From NCBI RefSeq assembly GCF_042678305.1, contig NZ_JBHUDT010000002.1: a DNA stretch of 64,000 nt, one strand, 5' to 3'. Below the pieces are notes generated by a model that worked only from the letters and a program-made list of their open reading frames with translations, was not told the DNA's origin and did not search any database. This document shows positions 34,968 through 42,859 of the stretch, piece by piece. Source of the DNA: Gelatiniphilus marinus. GTDB taxonomy: Bacteria; Bacteroidota; Bacteroidia; Flavobacteriales; Flavobacteriaceae. Position 1 is the stretch's first letter; every line of letters begins with the position of its first letter. A program made the position numbers and the translations under genes.

Positions 34968-35043
34968 ATGCTTATATTTTAGTAAATTTACTGCCATAAT
35001 TACACTATAAAAAACGTAGTGCGAAAATTGGCGATAATTATTT

Positions 35044-35158
35044 GGGCGTTACAACTCCCGATAGCTATCGGGAGGGCGGGCTTTCGGCAGTCGCTTTTTT
35101 GTGTTGCATAGGTGCAACAACACAAAAAGAGCTTCAACAATACCTCAATCCCTAACGC
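35044..35158 (-). repeat. Structured intergenic repeat, copy A
   Basis: This 115-bp unit is bounded by GGGCGTTAC and CCTAACGC, so GCGTTA/TAACGC close it. It contains the perfect palindrome CTCCCGATAGCTATCGGGAG (35055-35074) and a second hairpin, TGTGTTGCA/TGCAACAACACA (about 35100-35126). Read on the minus strand it aligns with the copy at 55823-55955 at both ends and around GCGA-x-GAAAGCCCG. It lies between DUF4295 and ftsY and contains no gene. Confidence 0.75.
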
Positions 35159-35212
35159 AAAAAGGAACTACAACTGATAAACAAATTAACAACAAACGAA
35201 TAAACAGTATAA

Positions 35213-36166
35213 ATGAGTTTTTTTAAAAAAATATTTTCATCAGAAAAAAAGGAAACCTTAGATAAAGGATTGGAAAAATCTAAGTCCAGTTTTTTAGGTA
35301 AACTAACCAAGGCCGTAGCCGGAAAATCTAAAGTTGACGATGAGGTGCTGGATAATCTTGAAGAGGTTTTAGTGTCTTCAGATGTTGGCGTAAACACTAC
35401 TCTTAAAGTTATCGAGCGTATTGAAGCACGTGTTGCAAAAGACAAATATTTAGGTACCGACGAACTCAACAAAATACTCCGCGAAGAAATAGCAGGTTTG
35501 TTAAGCGAAACCAATTCTGGCGAAGACACTGAATTTACAATTCCAGAAAACAAAAAACCTTTTGTAATTATGGTGGTTGGAGTTAATGGCGTTGGCAAAA
35601 CCACCACCATTGGCAAACTTGCGCATCAATTTAAAAAGCAAGGTTTAAAAGTAGTTTTAGGTGCTGCCGATACCTTTCGGGCCGCGGCCATAGACCAGTT
35701 GCAGGTTTGGGCAGACCGTGTAGATGTGCCAATTGTAAAACAATCTATGGGCAGCGACCCCGCATCGGTGGCTTTTGATACTTTGCAAAGTGCCGTAACC
35801 CAAGATGCCGATGTAGTTATTATTGATACGGCAGGACGATTGCACAACAAAGTAAATTTAATGAACGAGCTTACCAAAGTAAAACGCGTAATGCAAAAAG
35901 TAGTTGATGATACCCCAAACGAGGTCTTGTTGGTTTTAGATGGCTCGACAGGGCAAAATGCCTTCGAGCAAGCCAAACAATTTACTGCGGCAACTGAGGT
36001 AACAAGTTTAGCAGTAACCAAATTAGACGGTACTGCAAAAGGCGGTGTTGTTATTGGAATTTCGGACCAATTTAAAATTCCTGTAAAATATATTGGTGTT
36101 GGCGAAGGTATTGACGATTTACAGGTTTTTAACAAGTTTGAGTTTGTAGATTCGTTTTTCAAGTAA
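35213..36166 (+). CDS. ftsY: Signal recognition particle receptor FtsY
   Basis: This 317-residue GTPase has a short N-terminal region rather than the long acidic A domain of enterobacterial FtsY. An N domain (about 30-105) precedes the G domain with P-loop GVNGVGKTT (123-131), DTFRAAAIDQLQVWA, DTAGR and TKLDGTAKGG. It receives SRP-ribosome complexes at the inner membrane. It is separated from the ribosomal cluster by a terminator and the repeat, so it likely has its own promoter, though I see no clean consensus. Confidence 0.96.
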   Translation: MSFFKKIFSSEKKETLDKGLEKSKSSFLGKLTKAVAGKSKVDDEVLDNLEEVLVSSDVGVNTTLKVIERIEARVAKDKYLGTDELNKILREEIAGLLSETNSGEDTEFTIPENKKPFVIMVVGVNGVGKTTTIGKLAHQFKKQGLKVVLGAADTFRAAAIDQLQVWADRVDVPIVKQSMGSDPASVAFDTLQSAVTQDADVVIIDTAGRLHNKVNLMNELTKVKRVMQKVVDDTPNEVLLVLDGSTGQNAFEQAKQFTAATEVTSLAVTKLDGTAKGGVVIGISDQFKIPVKYIGVGEGIDDLQVFNKFEFVDSFFK

Positions 36167-36180
36167 GGGCTTTTTTATCG

Positions 36181-36213
36181 TTCCCGCGAATCCCGATAGT
36201 TATCGGGAGGGAA
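36181..36213. repeat. Palindromic GATAnnTATC element
   Basis: TCCCGATA/TATCGGGA (36191-36198/36201-36208) is nested in TTCCC/GGGAA (36181-36185/36209-36213). It is related to the palindrome inside the structured repeats at 35055 and 55841, but the rest of that unit is absent. It lies just after ftsY and has no T-tract. Confidence 0.6.
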
Positions 36214-36261
36214 TCTATTTAATAGACAATTTATAAGTTATTCTATCTTTCATAATTAGTA

Positions 36262-36699
36262 ATTAAAACATCTCCCAAAGAAGTCTTTGATGTTTTATGA
36301 AAGCCCAAACACCTCAATAATTGGTGGACTTTAAAATCTTTAGGCAAGCCAGAATTAAATTCAGAATACAACTTAAATTTTACTGCTGATTATAATTGGT
36401 TTTTTAAAGTTTCAAAAGTAAAAAGCAATGCATCATTTCATTTAAAAATAACTAAATCTGACGATTATTGGAACCCAACCACTTTCGGTTTCGATTTAAA
36501 AACAAATGATGAAGGTGCTTCAGTTAAATTTAGTCATATAAATTGGCAAAAGGACAATCATAATTTTAAGCATTCATAATTTTGTTGGGCAATCCGTTTA
36601 AACGGATTAAAGAATTATTTAGAAAAAGGAATCAATATTTCTTTTAAAATAGAAAATAAACAGCAAACAACTGCTTTATTCAGTAATAAACGCATTTAG
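36262..36699 (+). pseudogene. Decayed SRPBCC (AHSA1-like) family gene
   Basis: One continuous frame reads IKTSPKEVFDVL-stop-KPKHLNNWWT, continues through DYWNPTTFGFDLK and VKFSHINWQKDNHNFKHS-stop-FCWAIRLNGLKNYLEKG, and ends at TAG 36697-36699. The arrangement is that of SRPBCC/AHSA1 proteins, in which Trp precedes KP and Asn follows HS, so the stops at 36298 (TGA) and 36577 (TAA) are nonsense mutations. No start codon is evident at the 5' end; a TAA precedes it. Its last 24 bp overlap the end of the convergent serine hydrolase gene. It is probably inactive. Confidence 0.85.
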
Positions 36700-37752
36700 T
36701 TTTGCCCATAATTCATTGTCAAAATCAGAGCGCGCAAAATTTATATCACTAGCTGAATTTCCCATGCGTACAATAACTAATTTTTTACTAGGGGCAATAT
36801 ATATTTTTTGGTCATTTTTACCCAGAGCGGCATACATATCATTAGGTGCATTCGATATTAAATCACCCTGAAATTCAATTTGCGAAGCAGGTAAACGAAA
36901 GCTGCTTTTACCATTTAACCACCACATGTAGCCATAGGCTTTATTAATGTCCTGAGACGTATTTGTTGCTTCACTTAAAAAAGCCTCAGGAACTATTTGG
37001 GTGTTTTCCCATTTGCCGTTAGCAGAAATCATGAGTCCAAAACGAGCCATACTTCTTGTGTTGCTCCAATACACATTAAAATCATTATTTTTAATCCATG
37101 CACCATTCATTCCTATTTTATCTTTCAATTTAGAATTAAAATAAGTGCTCCAAGGTATATTTGTAGCCTGAGAAATTACATCTTGCATTTTCACATAAAC
37201 GTTATGATATGCCCATCTAGAGCCTGCATCTGCTTTGTATTTAAGATTTTCTTTCGAAACATTATCTCCTAAACTGTCATCTAAACCAGAATCCATTGAT
37301 AACAAGTTTTTGCAGGTAATTAAATTTTCTTTTTGTAAAGTAGCACTGGTCCATCCGGTTCCTAAATAGTCTGATACTTTGTTGTTTATATTAATAAAGC
37401 CTTCATTTTGAGCGATACCAGAAATGGCGGTAGTTAATGTTTTTCCGGCACTTGCCCAATACCATAGTTTTTCAGAGTCGTGTTGGTTCATATAACGCTC
37501 TACAACAATCTTTCCGTTATAAAGAATTATAAAACCTTTGGTGTTTTTTTCTTCAAGATAATTTAGTAATGGTTTAAATTCGTTTTCGTTCCAACCTAAA
37601 CTGGAAATTGATATGGTTTCCCAGGTGTTGGAGTTTAAAGGTGGAAAATAAAGTTTATCGTCTAGTTGAATTTCATCAATTGGGTTATCATTTGATGTGC
37701 AATTAAAAAACAAAATAACTATAAATAGAACAGGGTAAAGTAATTTTTTCAT
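36676..37752 (-). CDS. Serine hydrolase (beta-lactamase class C-like) lipoprotein
   Basis: This 358-residue protein has a lipoprotein signal (lipobox FFNC, C18) and a class C beta-lactamase/DD-peptidase-like domain. The SxxK motif is S101-A-G-K104 (WYWASAGKTLTTA) and the YxN motif is Y182-H-N184. A third motif near the C-terminus is not clear. Related proteins hydrolyse esters, D-amino acid amides or peptidoglycan stems, and resistance to antibiotics is not implied. It should be anchored outside the inner membrane. Its 3' end overlaps the SRPBCC pseudogene. Confidence 0.85.
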   Translation of the reverse strand: MKKLLYPVLFIVILFFNCTSNDNPIDEIQLDDKLYFPPLNSNTWETISISSLGWNENEFKPLLNYLEEKNTKGFIILYNGKIVVERYMNQHDSEKLWYWASAGKTLTTAISGIAQNEGFININNKVSDYLGTGWTSATLQKENLITCKNLLSMDSGLDDSLGDNVSKENLKYKADAGSRWAYHNVYVKMQDVISQATNIPWSTYFNSKLKDKIGMNGAWIKNNDFNVYWSNTRSMARFGLMISANGKWENTQIVPEAFLSEATNTSQDINKAYGYMWWLNGKSSFRLPASQIEFQGDLISNAPNDMYAALGKNDQKIYIAPSKKLVIVRMGNSASDINFARSDFDNELWAKLNAFITE

Positions 37753-37862
37753 TGCAGTAGGTTTTCATTTTAAGACCTGTAAATATAAGAAAGGTTTAAT
37801 TAGTCTGTAAAATACTTAAACGTAATTAGTTAATCGGATATCTTAAATCGTTAAGTAATGTG

Positions 37863-37870
37863 TATCTTTG
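37863..37870 (+). promoter_or_regulatory. -7 element of the rimO promoter
   Basis: TATCTTTG followed by CG lies 20 nt before the ATG at 37891. It overlaps an earlier in-frame ATG (37858), which therefore cannot be the start of the main transcript. Confidence 0.55.
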
Positions 37871-37890
37871 CGCCCAGATTTATAGAACGT

Positions 37891-39192
37891 ATGCGCACAA
37901 AAACTCTAAAAAAAAATAAGATAAATGTAGTTACTTTAGGCTGTAGTAAAAATGTTTACGATAGCGAAGTGCTAATGGGGCAACTTAAAGCCAACAATAA
38001 AGATGTTGTACACGAAGAAGAAGGCAATATTGTGGTAATTAATACTTGTGGGTTTATTAATAATGCCAAAGAAGAAAGTGTGAATACTATTTTGGAGTTC
38101 ATGCAGAAAAAAGAAGCGGGCGAGGTCGATAAAGTTTTTGTAACCGGCTGTTTAAGCGAGCGTTATAAACCAGATTTGCAGAAAGAAATCCCTAATGTTG
38201 ATGCTTATTTTGGCACTACCGAATTACCAAGTTTATTAAAAGCTTTGGGTGCCGATTATAAACACGAACTTATTGGCGAGCGTTTAACAACAACACCTAA
38301 AAATTATGCTTATTTAAAAATAGCTGAAGGTTGCGACCGCCCATGCAGTTTTTGTGCAATTCCAATAATGCGCGGAAAACATAAAAGCACACCTATTGAG
38401 GAGATAGTTGTTGAAGCCGAAAAACTAGCAGCAAATGGTGTAAAAGAACTCATTTTAATTGCACAAGATTTAACCTATTACGGACTGGATTTATATAAAA
38501 AACGAAATTTAGCCGAATTACTCGAAGCTTTAGTAAAAGTTGAAGGTGTTGAATGGATAAGGTTGCATTACGCATTCCCAACAGGATTCCCGATGGATGT
38601 TTTGGAAGTGATGAATCGCGAACCAAAAGTTTGTAACTATTTGGATATTCCGTTACAGCATATATCAGATTCCATCTTAAAAAGTATGCGCCGCGGAACA
38701 ACTAAAGAAAAAACCACGAAATTACTTCAAGAATTTAGGGCAAAAGTGCCTAATATGACGGTTAGAACAACACTTATTGTAGGATATCCTGGAGAAACCG
38801 AAGCACATTTCCAAGAGTTAAAACAATGGGTTGCCGCTATGCGTTTTGAGCGTTTGGGATGTTTTACCTATTCGCACGAAGAAAACACACATGCTTATAA
38901 TTTAGAAGATGATGTGCCCGAAGACGTAAAAATTGACCGCGCCAACCAGATTATGGAAATCCAATCGCAGATTTCTTGGGAATTGAACCAACAAAAAATA
39001 GGGCAAGAGTTTAAAGTGGTTATTGATAGAAAAGAAGGTAATTATTTTATTGGGCGTACCGAGTTTGACTCGCCCGATGTTGATAACGAAGTGCTTATTG
39101 ATGCCACTAAAACCTATTTAAAAACGGGTGAGTTTACTACCGTTAAAATTATTGAAGCTGAGGATTTTGATCTTTATGCAGAGGTTGTTTAG
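37891..39192 (+). CDS. rimO: Ribosomal protein S12 methylthiotransferase RimO
   Basis: This 433-residue radical SAM enzyme adds a methylthio group to an aspartate of ribosomal protein S12. The UPF0004 domain cysteines are C18, C53 and C87 (VTLGCSKN, NTCGF, VTGCLSE). The radical SAM cluster is C148-x3-C152-x2-C155 (EGCDRPCSFCAIP), and a TRAM domain closes the protein (about 370-430). The N-terminus was set at 37891 because the promoter -7 box overlaps the upstream alternative. The gene stands alone. Confidence 0.95.
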   Translation: MRTKTLKKNKINVVTLGCSKNVYDSEVLMGQLKANNKDVVHEEEGNIVVINTCGFINNAKEESVNTILEFMQKKEAGEVDKVFVTGCLSERYKPDLQKEIPNVDAYFGTTELPSLLKALGADYKHELIGERLTTTPKNYAYLKIAEGCDRPCSFCAIPIMRGKHKSTPIEEIVVEAEKLAANGVKELILIAQDLTYYGLDLYKKRNLAELLEALVKVEGVEWIRLHYAFPTGFPMDVLEVMNREPKVCNYLDIPLQHISDSILKSMRRGTTKEKTTKLLQEFRAKVPNMTVRTTLIVGYPGETEAHFQELKQWVAAMRFERLGCFTYSHEENTHAYNLEDDVPEDVKIDRANQIMEIQSQISWELNQQKIGQEFKVVIDRKEGNYFIGRTEFDSPDVDNEVLIDATKTYLKTGEFTTVKIIEAEDFDLYAEVV

Positions 39193-39297
39193 CATTGGGA
39201 AAAACCATAAGCGGATTTTAATACCGAGGTTTTTTGGGTTTATTTAAGGTTTGTTTAACGGGTTTTTGTTTTTGAGAAATATCAGTCTAAAATAATT

Positions 39298-39576
39298 TTA
39301 ATTCCATTTATCAATCTTGGCTTTTAATTTGTTAGATTCTGTTAGTCGGCCATTAATTGAATCTTCCATATATTTGTCAATACGAGAATTAAATCCCTTA
39401 ATTGTCATTGGTGTTAAGTCGCCTTGTAAGTTTCCCTTAATTAGAACTGCTTAGTTTTCCAAAATTACATTTTTGTTTTCTTTTTTAAGGATTTTTTCAA
39501 GTCGTTAAATTGCATCTTCACTTTGAATCTTTAAAAACTCAAGGATAAGTTTTGGTTTTCTTGTCTGTAAATCCAT
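39298..39576 (-). pseudogene. Decayed small antitoxin-like gene
   Basis: From ATG 39576 one frame runs 92 codons to TAA at 39300-39298, interrupted by TAA at 39507-39505 (codon 24) and 39453-39451 (codon 42). It reads MDLQTRKPKLILEFLKIQSEDAI-stop-RLEKILKKENKNVILEN-stop, then MTIKGFNSRIDKYMEDSINGRL. The start with helical LQTRK-LEFLK and a later short R-x-I-D-K repeat resembles small flavobacterial antitoxin-type proteins. No toxin gene is adjacent. The identification is by recall of such proteins and is tentative; the two stops are seen directly. Confidence 0.65.
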
Positions 39577-39684
39577 TTTATCGGATTTTTTATCAAATTA
39601 ATTTAAGCTATAAGTAAAAACATTTATAATTCTGTTGGTTATCGGAGCCTTGAATAAAACAGCATCGCAGCCTAAACTCAAAAA

Positions 39685-40764
39685 TCACAACCTAAAAACC
39701 TCATAACTTTGATGCACTTGTTTTACAGCATTTTCTGTACGTTCGGCATGTGTGTCGCTTATAAATAGTTGCCCAAAGTTTTCATCATCAACTAATTTAA
39801 TAATTTGTGAGACGCGCTGTTCGTCCAATTTATCAAAAATATCATCCAAGAGCAAAATGGGGTTTACCCCACTTTGTGCTTTTATAAAATCGAACTGCGC
39901 CAACTTTAAAGCAATTAAAAAAGATTTTTGCTGGCCTTGGCTCCCAAATTTTTTTATGGGATGCCCATCAATATTAAACAACAAATCGTCTTTATGCACA
40001 CCAATACTGGTGTATTGCAACGCTTTATCTTTATTTAAGGCGTTTTGTAAAAGCGTGTTTAAATTATTTTTAAACAAATCGCTGTGGTAAACTAAATCTA
40101 CGGTTTCATTGCCATTGCTTATGGCTTGGTAACGCGCCTTAAAAATGGGGATAAATGTTTTTAAAAAGGCGTTTCGTTTTTCAAAAATCGCAGTGCCGTA
40201 ATCTGTTAATTGGCCGTTGTAAACCTCAAGGGTATCGGCATTAAAGGTGTGGTTAAGTGCAAAATATTTCAACAATGCATTGCGCTGCGCCAATATCTTG
40301 TTGTAGCTAATCACAAGGGCCAAATAACTTTTGTCGCTTTGCGATATTACGCTGTCTATAAATTTTCGGCGTGTTGTACTGCCTTCAATAATTAAATCCC
40401 TATCGGCTGGCGATATAATAACCAAGGGCAAAAAACCAATGTGCTCGCTAAATTTTTCGTAAGCTTTACCGTTGCGTTTTATTACTTTTTTTTGGCCACG
40501 TTTTAAACTAATAACAACCTTTTCGGTTTTGCCGTCTTTTTCGTAATCGCCATTAATCACAAAAAAGGCTTCGTTGTGTTTAATGTTTTGTGTAGCTACC
40601 GGATTAAAGTAGCTTTTTCCGAAAGATAAATGGTAAATAGCATCTAAAACATTGGTTTTTCCTATGCCGTTATTGCCAACAATACAGTTTATTTTAGTGT
40701 TGAAAGTGAAAGACTTACTCTCAAAATTTTTGTAATTAAGTAAAGAAAGCGATTTTAAAACCAT
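39685..40764 (-). CDS. recF: DNA replication and repair protein RecF
   Basis: This 359-residue SMC-like ATPase has Walker A GNNGIGKTN (residues 30-38), a signature-type stretch FGSQGQQKSFLIALKLAQF near 270-290 and Walker B ILLLDDIFDKLD. RecF helps RecO and RecR load RecA at gaps; recR is in this window on the opposite strand. It is divergent from the YfgM-like gene, with 139 bp between. It is not next to dnaA or gyrB here. Confidence 0.96.
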   Translation of the reverse strand: MVLKSLSLLNYKNFESKSFTFNTKINCIVGNNGIGKTNVLDAIYHLSFGKSYFNPVATQNIKHNEAFFVINGDYEKDGKTEKVVISLKRGQKKVIKRNGKAYEKFSEHIGFLPLVIISPADRDLIIEGSTTRRKFIDSVISQSDKSYLALVISYNKILAQRNALLKYFALNHTFNADTLEVYNGQLTDYGTAIFEKRNAFLKTFIPIFKARYQAISNGNETVDLVYHSDLFKNNLNTLLQNALNKDKALQYTSIGVHKDDLLFNIDGHPIKKFGSQGQQKSFLIALKLAQFDFIKAQSGVNPILLLDDIFDKLDEQRVSQIIKLVDDENFGQLFISDTHAERTENAVKQVHQSYEVFRL

Positions 40765-40870
40765 ATAAAAAATAACCTATAACATGTTGAGAAGCTGTGG
40801 TGCTTTAAAAGGAAGTGCAAATTATTGAAAAATATCAAATAAATAGGCTTTTAAATATGAAGAATTATTA

Positions 40871-40878
40871 TATTTTTG
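40871..40878 (+). promoter_or_regulatory. -7 element for the YfgM-ribH unit
   Basis: TATTTTTG followed by CG lies 26 nt before the ATG at 40904 and matches TAnnTTTG; the -33 half is weak (TTT in place of TTG). Confidence 0.5.
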
Positions 40879-40903
40879 CGGCGCATTAATATAGAACGAA
40901 TTC

Positions 40904-41671
40904 ATGGCGACTTACAAAAAAAAATATAAAGCAAACAATAAAGCAGAAAAAGAGCAAAACATAGAAGAAGGCTCAACTACAGCCGAGGTGTTTAACACGC
41001 TAGACGAAACGGCATCTAAAACCGAGGCGTTTGTTGCAAAAAACCAAAAATATATATTTATAATCGTTGGGCTTGTGGCCGCAGTGGTTTTAGGTTCATT
41101 AGCCTATAAAGAATATGTTGCAAAACCAAAGCAATTAAATGCGATGAACGATATGTTTCAGGCGCAAAAATATTTTGATCAAGCCGTAAATGGCGTAGCT
41201 AAAGACTCGTTGTTCAATTTGGCATTAAACGGTGGTGAGGGCAAATATGGCCTGTTGGATATTATTTCAGAATACAGCGGAACACCAGCTGCTAATTTGG
41301 CCAGCTATTATGCCGGTACGGCCTACTTAAAATTGAAGGATTACAAAAATGCCGTAGAGCACTTAAGTAATTTTAAAAGCGATGACGAAATTTTAGCGGC
41401 TTTGGCCAAAGGAAATATTGGCGATGCCTTTGTGCAGTTAAACCAAAAAGAAGATGCTTTAAGCTATTACGAACAAGCTGCTAAATTGCGAGATAACAAC
41501 TACACTACACCCATGTATTTGCACAAAGCAGGTATTATTGCTTTAGATTTGGGGCAAGCAGATAAGGCTTTGGCGCATTTTAAAAGCATTAAAGAAAAGT
41601 ACGCAACATCTACCGAAGCGGCAAATGTTGATGTGTTTATAGGCAAAGCGCAAGTATTGGCCAATAAATAA
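40904..41671 (+). CDS. TPR membrane protein (YfgM/BamD-like)
   Basis: This 255-residue protein has an acidic, lysine-rich cytoplasmic N-terminus, one transmembrane helix at about residues 49-67 (YIFIIVGLVAAVVLGSLAY) and TPR-like repeats from 95 to the end (SYYAGTAYLKLKDYKNAVEHL, ALSYYEQAAKL). This topology matches YfgM-type proteins, which escort substrates at the Sec translocon with PpiD; it lacks the Cys lipobox of BamD. ribH follows after 19 bp, and a regulatory or assembly role is inferred. Confidence 0.8.
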   Translation: MATYKKKYKANNKAEKEQNIEEGSTTAEVFNTLDETASKTEAFVAKNQKYIFIIVGLVAAVVLGSLAYKEYVAKPKQLNAMNDMFQAQKYFDQAVNGVAKDSLFNLALNGGEGKYGLLDIISEYSGTPAANLASYYAGTAYLKLKDYKNAVEHLSNFKSDDEILAALAKGNIGDAFVQLNQKEDALSYYEQAAKLRDNNYTTPMYLHKAGIIALDLGQADKALAHFKSIKEKYATSTEAANVDVFIGKAQVLANK

Positions 41672-41690
41672 TTATTAGTTTAATAACACT

Positions 41691-42176
41691 ATGGCAACGG
41701 AAAACAAAAATCTATCCGATTACGATAAAAGCACAATCCCAAACGCGAGCAAATTTCGGTTTGGGATTGTGGTTTCAGAGTGGAACGATACCATTACCCA
41801 AGGCCTTTACAAAGGTGCCCACGATACGCTAATTGAAAATGGCGTATTGCCAAACAATATTGTACGTTGGAATGTTCCCGGAAGTTTCGAGCTTGTTTAT
41901 GGCGCCAAAAAAATGCAAGAGCAAATGGTAAATGCCGTAATAGCCATAGGTAGTGTTATTAAAGGCGAGACCAAACATTTCGATTTTGTTTGCGAAGCTG
42001 TTTCCCAAGGTATAAAAGACTTAAATGTAAGACGCGAAACACCCGTAATTTTTTGTGTTCTAACCGATAATAACATGCAACAAGCCCTAGAACGCTCTGG
42101 CGGAAAACACGGTAATAAAGGCACCGAAGCTGCTGTTGCTGCTATTAAAATGGCAGTATTGCGTAAAAATAGTTAG
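41691..42176 (+). CDS. ribH: 6,7-Dimethyl-8-ribityllumazine synthase
   Basis: This 161-residue enzyme condenses the pyrimidine and butanone phosphate precursors in riboflavin synthesis and assembles as a capsid-like or pentameric oligomer. Substrate-site segments FGIVVSEWNDTITQGL, NIVRWNVPGSFELVYGAKK, VIKGETKHFDFVCEAVSQGI (with His as the catalytic base) and GGKHGNKGTEAA are all present. It is the second gene after the YfgM-like protein; other rib genes are elsewhere. Confidence 0.96.
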   Translation: MATENKNLSDYDKSTIPNASKFRFGIVVSEWNDTITQGLYKGAHDTLIENGVLPNNIVRWNVPGSFELVYGAKKMQEQMVNAVIAIGSVIKGETKHFDFVCEAVSQGIKDLNVRRETPVIFCVLTDNNMQQALERSGGKHGNKGTEAAVAAIKMAVLRKNS

Positions 42177-42296
42177 GCTCTTTTTAAAATTCCAATTTCT
42201 AAAAACGCAAACTCCAGAGCTTCTCCGCTTAAACTTAATTATTAAATTTTTATTTTTTTTTAGCATTTCAACTTCTGTTTTCTGTCGGTTTTTAAG

Positions 42297-42304
42297 TATT
42301 TTTG
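42297..42304 (+). promoter_or_regulatory. -7 element before the small membrane proteins and mutL
   Basis: TATTTTTG lies 20 nt before the TTG start at 42324. The upstream triplet is CTG rather than TTG at the 19-nt spacing, so the -33 match is imperfect. Confidence 0.45.
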
Positions 42305-42323
42305 ATTAATAAGCAACTTTATT

Positions 42324-42554
42324 TTGTTTAAGCAGCGAAAACATAAAACCTTTAATTATAAACCGCGGTTTTCTGAAGAAAGCAAAGCCGATTCTAAATT
42401 AGAGGATAACACTGCAAAAGATTTTGTTTCAAAATGGAAACGAGAGCGAAGTACTAAAACAAAGAGGGGTTTAAGCATTTCTATCCGAACGCTCATCCTA
42501 ATTTTGGTATTGTTATTGATTTGTATGTATATATTGGATTCTAAATTCATTTGA
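42324..42554 (+). CDS. Small C-tail-anchored membrane protein 1
   Basis: This 76-residue protein has a basic N-terminus (KHKTFNYKPRFSEE) and one C-terminal hydrophobic helix (residues 50-70, SIRTLILILVLLLICMYIL). It is paralogous to the next gene in the K-x-F-x-Y-x-P-R-F segment. Only a TTG start (42324) fits, supported by the -7 box 20 nt upstream. Similar genes sit between ribH and mutL in other flavobacteria and are sometimes mislabelled as riboflavin synthase subunits; nothing in the sequence supports that. Confidence 0.6.
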   Translation: MFKQRKHKTFNYKPRFSEESKADSKLEDNTAKDFVSKWKRERSTKTKRGLSISIRTLILILVLLLICMYILDSKFI

Positions 42555-42573
42555 TTTCAAAACTTTGGAAATT

Positions 42574-42852
42574 ATGGGACTTTTAAAATTGAGAAAAAAC
42601 AAAAAATTCAGTTATACACCTCGGTATTTTGATGATAAGGGAGAAGGTAACCCGTTTGAAATTAAACACAAATTTGATGAGCACAGAAAAACCATCGGCA
42701 ACAACGGTTTTAAAACAAAGTTAAATAATGCCCTTGAAGATTATAAGAACCCCGATAAAAAAGCCAATAAACGAGTTTTAATTATTGTAGCTATTCTTAT
42801 TTTGGTATTCCTTTTTATCATCGATTTCGATTTATCTATTTTCTTTTCTTAA
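42574..42852 (+). CDS. Small C-tail-anchored membrane protein 2
   Basis: This 92-residue protein starts at the ATG at 42574. The N-terminus KLRKNKKFSYTPRYFDD matches the first small protein's KHKTFNYKPRFSEE, followed by a charged linker and a C-terminal membrane helix (about 70-88, ILIIVAILILVFLFIIDF). The two genes probably arose by duplication. The stop is 7 bp before mutL, so both are part of the mutL transcript. Function is unknown. Confidence 0.7.
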   Translation: MGLLKLRKNKKFSYTPRYFDDKGEGNPFEIKHKFDEHRKTIGNNGFKTKLNNALEDYKNPDKKANKRVLIIVAILILVFLFIIDFDLSIFFS

Positions 42853-42859
42853 CATAACT

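Noticed and set aside
35626..36162. A 178-codon open frame on the minus strand inside ftsY
   Set aside because: It lies entirely opposite the ftsY G domain, has no start context and its sequence is a low-complexity, Cys/Ser/Thr-rich mirror of the real gene. The same holds for frames opposite guaB, lysS, rhomboid 1 and the E2 gene.
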